Shown one piece after another: positions 60,697 through 64,000 of a stretch of DNA of 64,000 nucleotides (the first letter of the stretch is position 1; every line of letters starts with the position of its first letter). Origin of the DNA: Brevundimonas aveniformis DSM 17977 (GTDB lineage: Bacteria > Pseudomonadota > Alphaproteobacteria > Caulobacterales > Caulobacteraceae); the NCBI RefSeq assembly GCF_000428765.1, contig NZ_AUAO01000001.1, positions 372,001 to 436,000 of the forward strand, in the 5' to 3' direction. Under the pieces are notes generated by a model that had not been told where the DNA came from, ran no database searches, and saw nothing but the letters and a program-made list of their open reading frames with translations. The translations under genes were made by a program, and so were the position numbers.

Positions 60697-61502
60697 GGCG
60701 TCCGCTGGCCACCGCCGCCCTCCTTCTGGTGACCGCCGCCTGTGCGCCCGTCGGTGCGCGCGTGGCACCGGTCGCGACGGAAACCGGCCAGGCCGAGCGC
60801 CCCGCTGCCTATCTGGACACCGAAACCCATCAGCGCCTGGGTCAGGCGACCCCCTTGCCGCCCGAGCCCGGCTCGGCGGCTGAACGCGCGGACCAGGTGG
60901 CTACCCGCGCCGGCTGGGTTGCCCCGGGCTCTCCGCGCTGGACCCTGGCCCAGAACCACGCCGAGATCTCGCCGGCCCTGGCGCTTGGACATTTCGACTG
61001 TCCCTTGGGAACACGGCTGTCCGAGACCCCACCGCCGGCCCTCGTTCGGCTGTTCAGCCGTGCCCTGGAGGACATTTCGGCCGCGGCTCGCGTGGCCAAG
61101 GCGCGCATCTTTCGGCCACGCCCCTTCGTCGATGACCCATCGGTGGCCACCTGTATTCGCGTCGATGACAGCTACCGCACCAACTCTTCCGCGCCCTCCA
61201 GCCATGCCACGGCGGGCATCGTCTTTGGCCTGATCATGGCCGATGCCGCGCCGGATCAGGCCGATGCCCTGACCTATCGCGGGCGCGTCATCGGTGAGAG
61301 CCGCCTCGTCTGCGGCCTACACTATGCCGCCGACGTCACGGCCGGTCAGCAACTCGGCTATGAGCTGTTTGAAGCCATCGTGGCCACACCGGCCTACCAG
61401 GCCGATATCGCCCAGGCCCGCTCCGAACTGGCCGCAGCCCGGCAGCTGGGACACACCAATCCGACCTGTGCAGCCGAACGCCTGGCGCTTGGTCTGAACT
61501 AG
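60693..61502 (+). CDS. PAP2-family acid phosphatase (lipoprotein)
   Basis: 269 aa. Lipobox VTAAC; phosphatase motifs KARIFRPRPF, APSSHATAG (Ser replacing the usual Gly in PSGH) and SRLVCGLHYAADVTAG. Class A acid phosphatase-like. Convergent overlap with aguB. Confidence 0.88.
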   Translation: MRRPLATAALLLVTAACAPVGARVAPVATETGQAERPAAYLDTETHQRLGQATPLPPEPGSAAERADQVATRAGWVAPGSPRWTLAQNHAEISPALALGHFDCPLGTRLSETPPPALVRLFSRALEDISAAARVAKARIFRPRPFVDDPSVATCIRVDDSYRTNSSAPSSHATAGIVFGLIMADAAPDQADALTYRGRVIGESRLVCGLHYAADVTAGQQLGYELFEAIVATPAYQADIAQARSELAAARQLGHTNPTCAAERLALGLN

Positions 61503-62398
61503 GCGCGCGGCGGGCCCAGCAGCGGACCATACAGGTCCGTGCGGCGATCCCGGAAAAAGCCCCAGGCGGCCCGGTGCCGGTCCAGGAACTCCAGGTCGAA
61601 GGCGTGAACCAGCACGCCCTCATCCTCACGCCCGAAGCTCTCGACCAGATCGCCGCGATGGTCGGCAATGAAGCTGTGGCCATAGAAGGTCTGTCCTGCC
61701 TCGGTCACCCGTTCGTGGCCGATCCGGTTGGCCCCGACGACGGGCACCACGTTCGACACGGCATGGCCCTGCATGGCACGCCGCCACGGCTCGGCGGTGT
61801 CCAGCTCATGGTCGTGCGGCTCGGTGCCGATGGCGGTAGGATACATCAGCACCTCGGCCCCCATCAGCATCATCGCGCGCGCCGTTTCGGGGTACCACTG
61901 GTCCCAACAGATGCCGACGCCAACCCGGCCATGACGCGTGTTCCAGACCTTGAAGCCGGTATCGCCAGGGCGGAAATAGTATTTCTCCTGATAGCCGGGG
62001 CCATCGGGAATATGGCTCTTGCGATAGACGCCCAGGGCCTCGCCATCAGCATCCAGCATGACCAGGGAATTGTAATACTGGGGTCCGTCGCGCTCGAAGA
62101 TCGAGACAGGGATTGCGATCCCCAGCTCCCGGGCCACCGAAGCCAGCTGAACCACGCACGGATGCTCGCGCCACGGATGGGCGTGGGCAAACCAGTGCTC
62201 CTCCTGGCTGACACAGAAATAGGGGCCTTGAAACAGCTCCGACGGCAGGACGACCTGGGCCCCGCGATCCGCCGCCTCACGGATGAAGTCGATCGTCTTG
62301 TCGATATTGGCCTGGAGGTCATCGCCATAGGAGGTCTGGATGGCGGCGACGGAGATCGAACGAGTGACGAGTGACGAGTGGCGAGTGGCGAGTGTCAT
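61499..62398 (-). CDS. aguB: N-carbamoylputrescine amidase
   Basis: 299 aa nitrilase fold. Glu in LPSELFQGPY, Lys in YRKSHIPDG, Cys in GICWDQWYPE. Yields putrescine from N-carbamoylputrescine. Residues 1-14 are encoded by a 7-bp repeat tract; family proteins normally begin near ISVAAIQ. Confidence 0.93.
   Translation of the reverse strand: MTLATRHSSLVTRSISVAAIQTSYGDDLQANIDKTIDFIREAADRGAQVVLPSELFQGPYFCVSQEEHWFAHAHPWREHPCVVQLASVARELGIAIPVSIFERDGPQYYNSLVMLDADGEALGVYRKSHIPDGPGYQEKYYFRPGDTGFKVWNTRHGRVGVGICWDQWYPETARAMMLMGAEVLMYPTAIGTEPHDHELDTAEPWRRAMQGHAVSNVVPVVGANRIGHERVTEAGQTFYGHSFIADHRGDLVESFGREDEGVLVHAFDLEFLDRHRAAWGFFRDRRTDLYGPLLGPPRA
62362..62396. repeat. Tandem 7-bp repeat, left flank
   Basis: Five heptamers on the plus strand: GAGTGAC x2, GAGTGGC x2, GAGTGTC. 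They contain the start of aguB. Confidence 0.8.
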
Positions 62399-62790
62399 GG
62401 GCGACGCGCTTCCAGTTTGGCGATCAGCGAAGCCAGCATTCGGCTAATTTCGTCGGAAGATTGCAACAGAGGCTCAAGCGCTTCTGTCGAAAGATAGGAC
62501 AATTGCTCGGCGAGGAGCATTTGCGTCTCCACTTCGGCTAGCGAGCCCCTAGCGATCGAGAGGAACCGCACGAAGTCGCCGGTTGCTCTCCGCGCGCAGC
62601 CCTCGGCGATGTTTGACGGGACAGAAACAGCGGCGCGCCGAACCTGACTGACTAGCCCAAATCGTTCATCCGTGGGCCAGCCGCTGCTGGCCTGATAGAC
62701 CCCGCGCACCAAGGCCATGGCCTTCTGCCAAACCCGGAGTTCCCGGTAGTGACGAACCTCGCCACTCGCCACTCGCCACTCGCCACTCAT
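62395..62790 (-). CDS. Four-helix bundle protein (23S rRNA intervening-sequence type)
   Basis: 131 aa. ELRVWQKAMALV, SQVRRAAVSVPSNIAEG and FVRFLSIARGSLAEVETQ are the family marks. Its first residues (SGEWRVASGE) are coded by a heptamer tract. Start overlaps aguA stop, stop overlaps aguB start. Family members are also found in rRNA IVS elements and near reverse transcriptases; molecular role unknown. Confidence 0.9.
   Translation of the reverse strand: MSGEWRVASGEVRHYRELRVWQKAMALVRGVYQASSGWPTDERFGLVSQVRRAAVSVPSNIAEGCARRATGDFVRFLSIARGSLAEVETQMLLAEQLSYLSTEALEPLLQSSDEISRMLASLIAKLEARRP
62761..62788. repeat. Tandem 7-bp repeat, right flank
   Basis: Four GCCACTC heptamers on plus (GAGTGGC on minus), inverted relative to the left flank. 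Confidence 0.8.
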
Positions 62791-63770
62791 TCCGGCTCCT
62801 GCTGGCTGATACAGTGGAACGAACCGCCCCCGGTCAGGATGGCACTCGAGGGCAGGGCGATGACCTCCCGATCCGGGAACAGATCGGCCAGAACCTCGAC
62901 GACCAGGCGCACGGCCGTCTCGTTTCCATAGGTCGGAACGATGACGGCCCCATTGGCGATCAGGAAGTTCATGTGGCTGGCAGGAATGACCGCGCCATCC
63001 GCATCGACCTGACGGCCCGGCGACGGAATACGCACGACGTCGAGCCCGGCCTCGGCCAGGTCCTGAGCGCAGGCATCATAGACCCCCGCGTTTGGATCAT
63101 CGATCCCAAAGGCGATCGGACAGGCCACCACACCCGGGGCAACGAAACGGGCCAGATTGTCGACGTGGCCATCCGTGTGGTCGTTGAGAAGCCCGTCACC
63201 CAGCCAGACGACCCGTCGCGCGGCCAGGGCTTCGATCAGCGCAGCTTCTGCAATCGCCTCATCCCAGCCGCGATTTCGGTTTGGGTTCAGCACGCACTGG
63301 CGCGTGGTCAGGATCGTCCCGTCTCCGCCATGGTCCAGCGCACCGCCTTCCAGAATAAAGTCATGCCGGTCCAGCGGCACGCCTGACGCCTCTCCGATCT
63401 GGGCGGCGACGGTGTCGTCATACGCCAGCTCGTACTTGCCACCCCAGCCGTTGAAGCGAAAAGCGGCGGCCCGGCGCGAGCCCGGACCAAAGATGGGGCC
63501 GGTATCCCTGAGCCAGATGTCACCGAACCGCCCGGCCACAACCTCGACGCCGGCGACATCAGCAAAGCGCCCTTGAGCGTCGGCCAGGGCCTCCGGCTTG
63601 CCGACCAGCAGACGCACGCGCTCGCGCCCGGCTCCGGCCAGGGCCCGGACCAACGCTTCCACCTCGTCTTGCGCCGGTGCGAGGTTCTCTTCCCACAGCT
63701 CTTCGTGGCTGGGCCAGCCGACCCACATCGCCCGGTGTGGCGACCATTCAGCGGGGATGATCCCGGTCAT
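62787..63770 (-). CDS. aguA: Agmatine deiminase
   Basis: 327 aa. GDIWLRDTGPIFG, LNDHTDGHVDNLARF and catalytic Cys in GGGSFHCISQQEPE. Converts agmatine to N-carbamoylputrescine. C-terminus is intact at the repeat junction. Confidence 0.94.
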   Translation of the reverse strand: MTGIIPAEWSPHRAMWVGWPSHEELWEENLAPAQDEVEALVRALAGAGRERVRLLVGKPEALADAQGRFADVAGVEVVAGRFGDIWLRDTGPIFGPGSRRAAAFRFNGWGGKYELAYDDTVAAQIGEASGVPLDRHDFILEGGALDHGGDGTILTTRQCVLNPNRNRGWDEAIAEAALIEALAARRVVWLGDGLLNDHTDGHVDNLARFVAPGVVACPIAFGIDDPNAGVYDACAQDLAEAGLDVVRIPSPGRQVDADGAVIPASHMNFLIANGAVIVPTYGNETAVRLVVEVLADLFPDREVIALPSSAILTGGGSFHCISQQEPE

Positions 63771-63850
63771 CTCAGGCAGGTCCTCTCAGGCGTACCAAGG
63801 CGCGACCAGATAGGGGGCCGAGGCCCGCCCCGCAAGCCACGCAAACGAAA

Positions 63851-63876
63851 GGGGCGGAGCCTTTCGGCTCCGCCCC
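63851..63876 (-). terminator. Intrinsic terminator of the TonB receptor gene
   Basis: GGGGCGGAGCC-TTTC-GGCTCCGCCCC; on the minus strand it is followed by TTTCGTTTG. Confidence 0.65.
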
Positions 63877-63903
63877 CCTCTGTCGTTTGACTGTGCGTCG
63901 CGC

Positions 63904-64000
63904 TTAGAAGGCGATGCGCAGCGAGGCCGAGATCGCACGCGGGGCACCGCGGTCGGCCGTGCGGTTGCCCGCTTCAGCCGTCGAGATGTTGCCCAGGTAA
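63904..64000 (-). CDS. C-terminus of an outer-membrane barrel, probably a TonB-dependent receptor
   Basis: Reads leftward from outside the window; the visible end is YLGNISTAEAGNRTADRGAP followed by RAISASLRIAF and TAA. The final Phe and alternating ISASLRIAF are typical of beta-barrel ends. Confidence 0.55.
   Translation of the reverse strand, partial: YLGNISTAEAGNRTADRGAPRAISASLRIAF

Noticed and set aside
62362-62788. Heptamer arrays as a short CRISPR
   Set aside because: Units are 7 bp without spacers and in two inverted blocks.

Overview
The window is dense, GC-rich chromosomal DNA with ordinary bacterial gene packing: many ATGA, GTGA or TGATG stop/start overlaps and short intergenic gaps. 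The gene set points to an alphaproteobacterium, most likely Caulobacterales (Brevundimonas- or Caulobacter-like). The reasons are the ubiE-ubiB pair, the lspA-DUF3035 pair, an alpha-type histidyl-tRNA synthetase, DUF1289, DUF1674/SDHAF4, many Tat-exported proteins, a TonB-receptor fragment, and an MutL carrying the endonuclease motif. The genus is inference. I see no rRNA, tRNA, CRISPR array, prophage or insertion sequence.

Layout. 1-12 kb: partial iron alcohol dehydrogenase; type I secretion ATPase and HlyD adaptor; the DUF969-DUF979-DUF2891 operon; 3-hydroxybutyryl-CoA dehydrogenase; two membrane proteins; hisS; then a 488-bp gene-free block of hairpins with a possible small RNA and terminators. 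12-25 kb: SDR, YkvA, 2OG oxygenase and quinone oxidoreductase, plant-type asparaginase, then a Tat-exported Gly/Asp repeat protein joined to a JmjC-type cupin oxygenase (the best candidate for an undescribed system), crotonase, small exported proteins, TauE-like permease, dusA, and a VWA protein with a TonB-receptor-like motif. 25-37 kb: LMW phosphatase, mutL, DUF3035 lipoprotein, lspA, SDR, panC/panB against panD, kdsD with an unlisted-size 43-aa membrane protein, gpmA, a shortened RibD-like deaminase, two tandem pentapeptide-repeat proteins, and hsp20 with a sigma32-like promoter. 37-48 kb: two exported methyltransferase-like paralogues, a hydrolase, hisN-like phosphatase, an XRE regulator, the ccmFGHI cytochrome c maturation operon, aldehyde dehydrogenase, SDHAF4 and a Gly/His-rich exported protein. 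48-64 kb: ubiB/ubiE, DUF3298 lipoprotein, ubiA, ppk2, ycaQ-like protein, cysS, folE, exbD, phoD, rluD, a lipoprotein plus PAP2 phosphatase pair, and aguA/aguB (agmatine to putrescine) split by a four-helix-bundle gene flanked by inverted 7-bp repeats.

Functionally this is mostly core metabolism: ubiquinone (ubiA, ubiB, ubiE), pantothenate (panBCD), folate/queuosine entry (folE), polyamines (aguAB), Kdo precursor (kdsD), haem attachment (ccmFGHI), translation (hisS, cysS, dusA, rluD) and repair (mutL, ycaQ-like). Points that stand out are the Tat repeat protein with its oxygenase, the heptamer-flanked gene between aguA and aguB, G-rich heptamers in inverted orientation inside the mutL linker, and the hairpin block after hisS. 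All functional assignments rest on reading motifs and gene order by eye; no database search was run.
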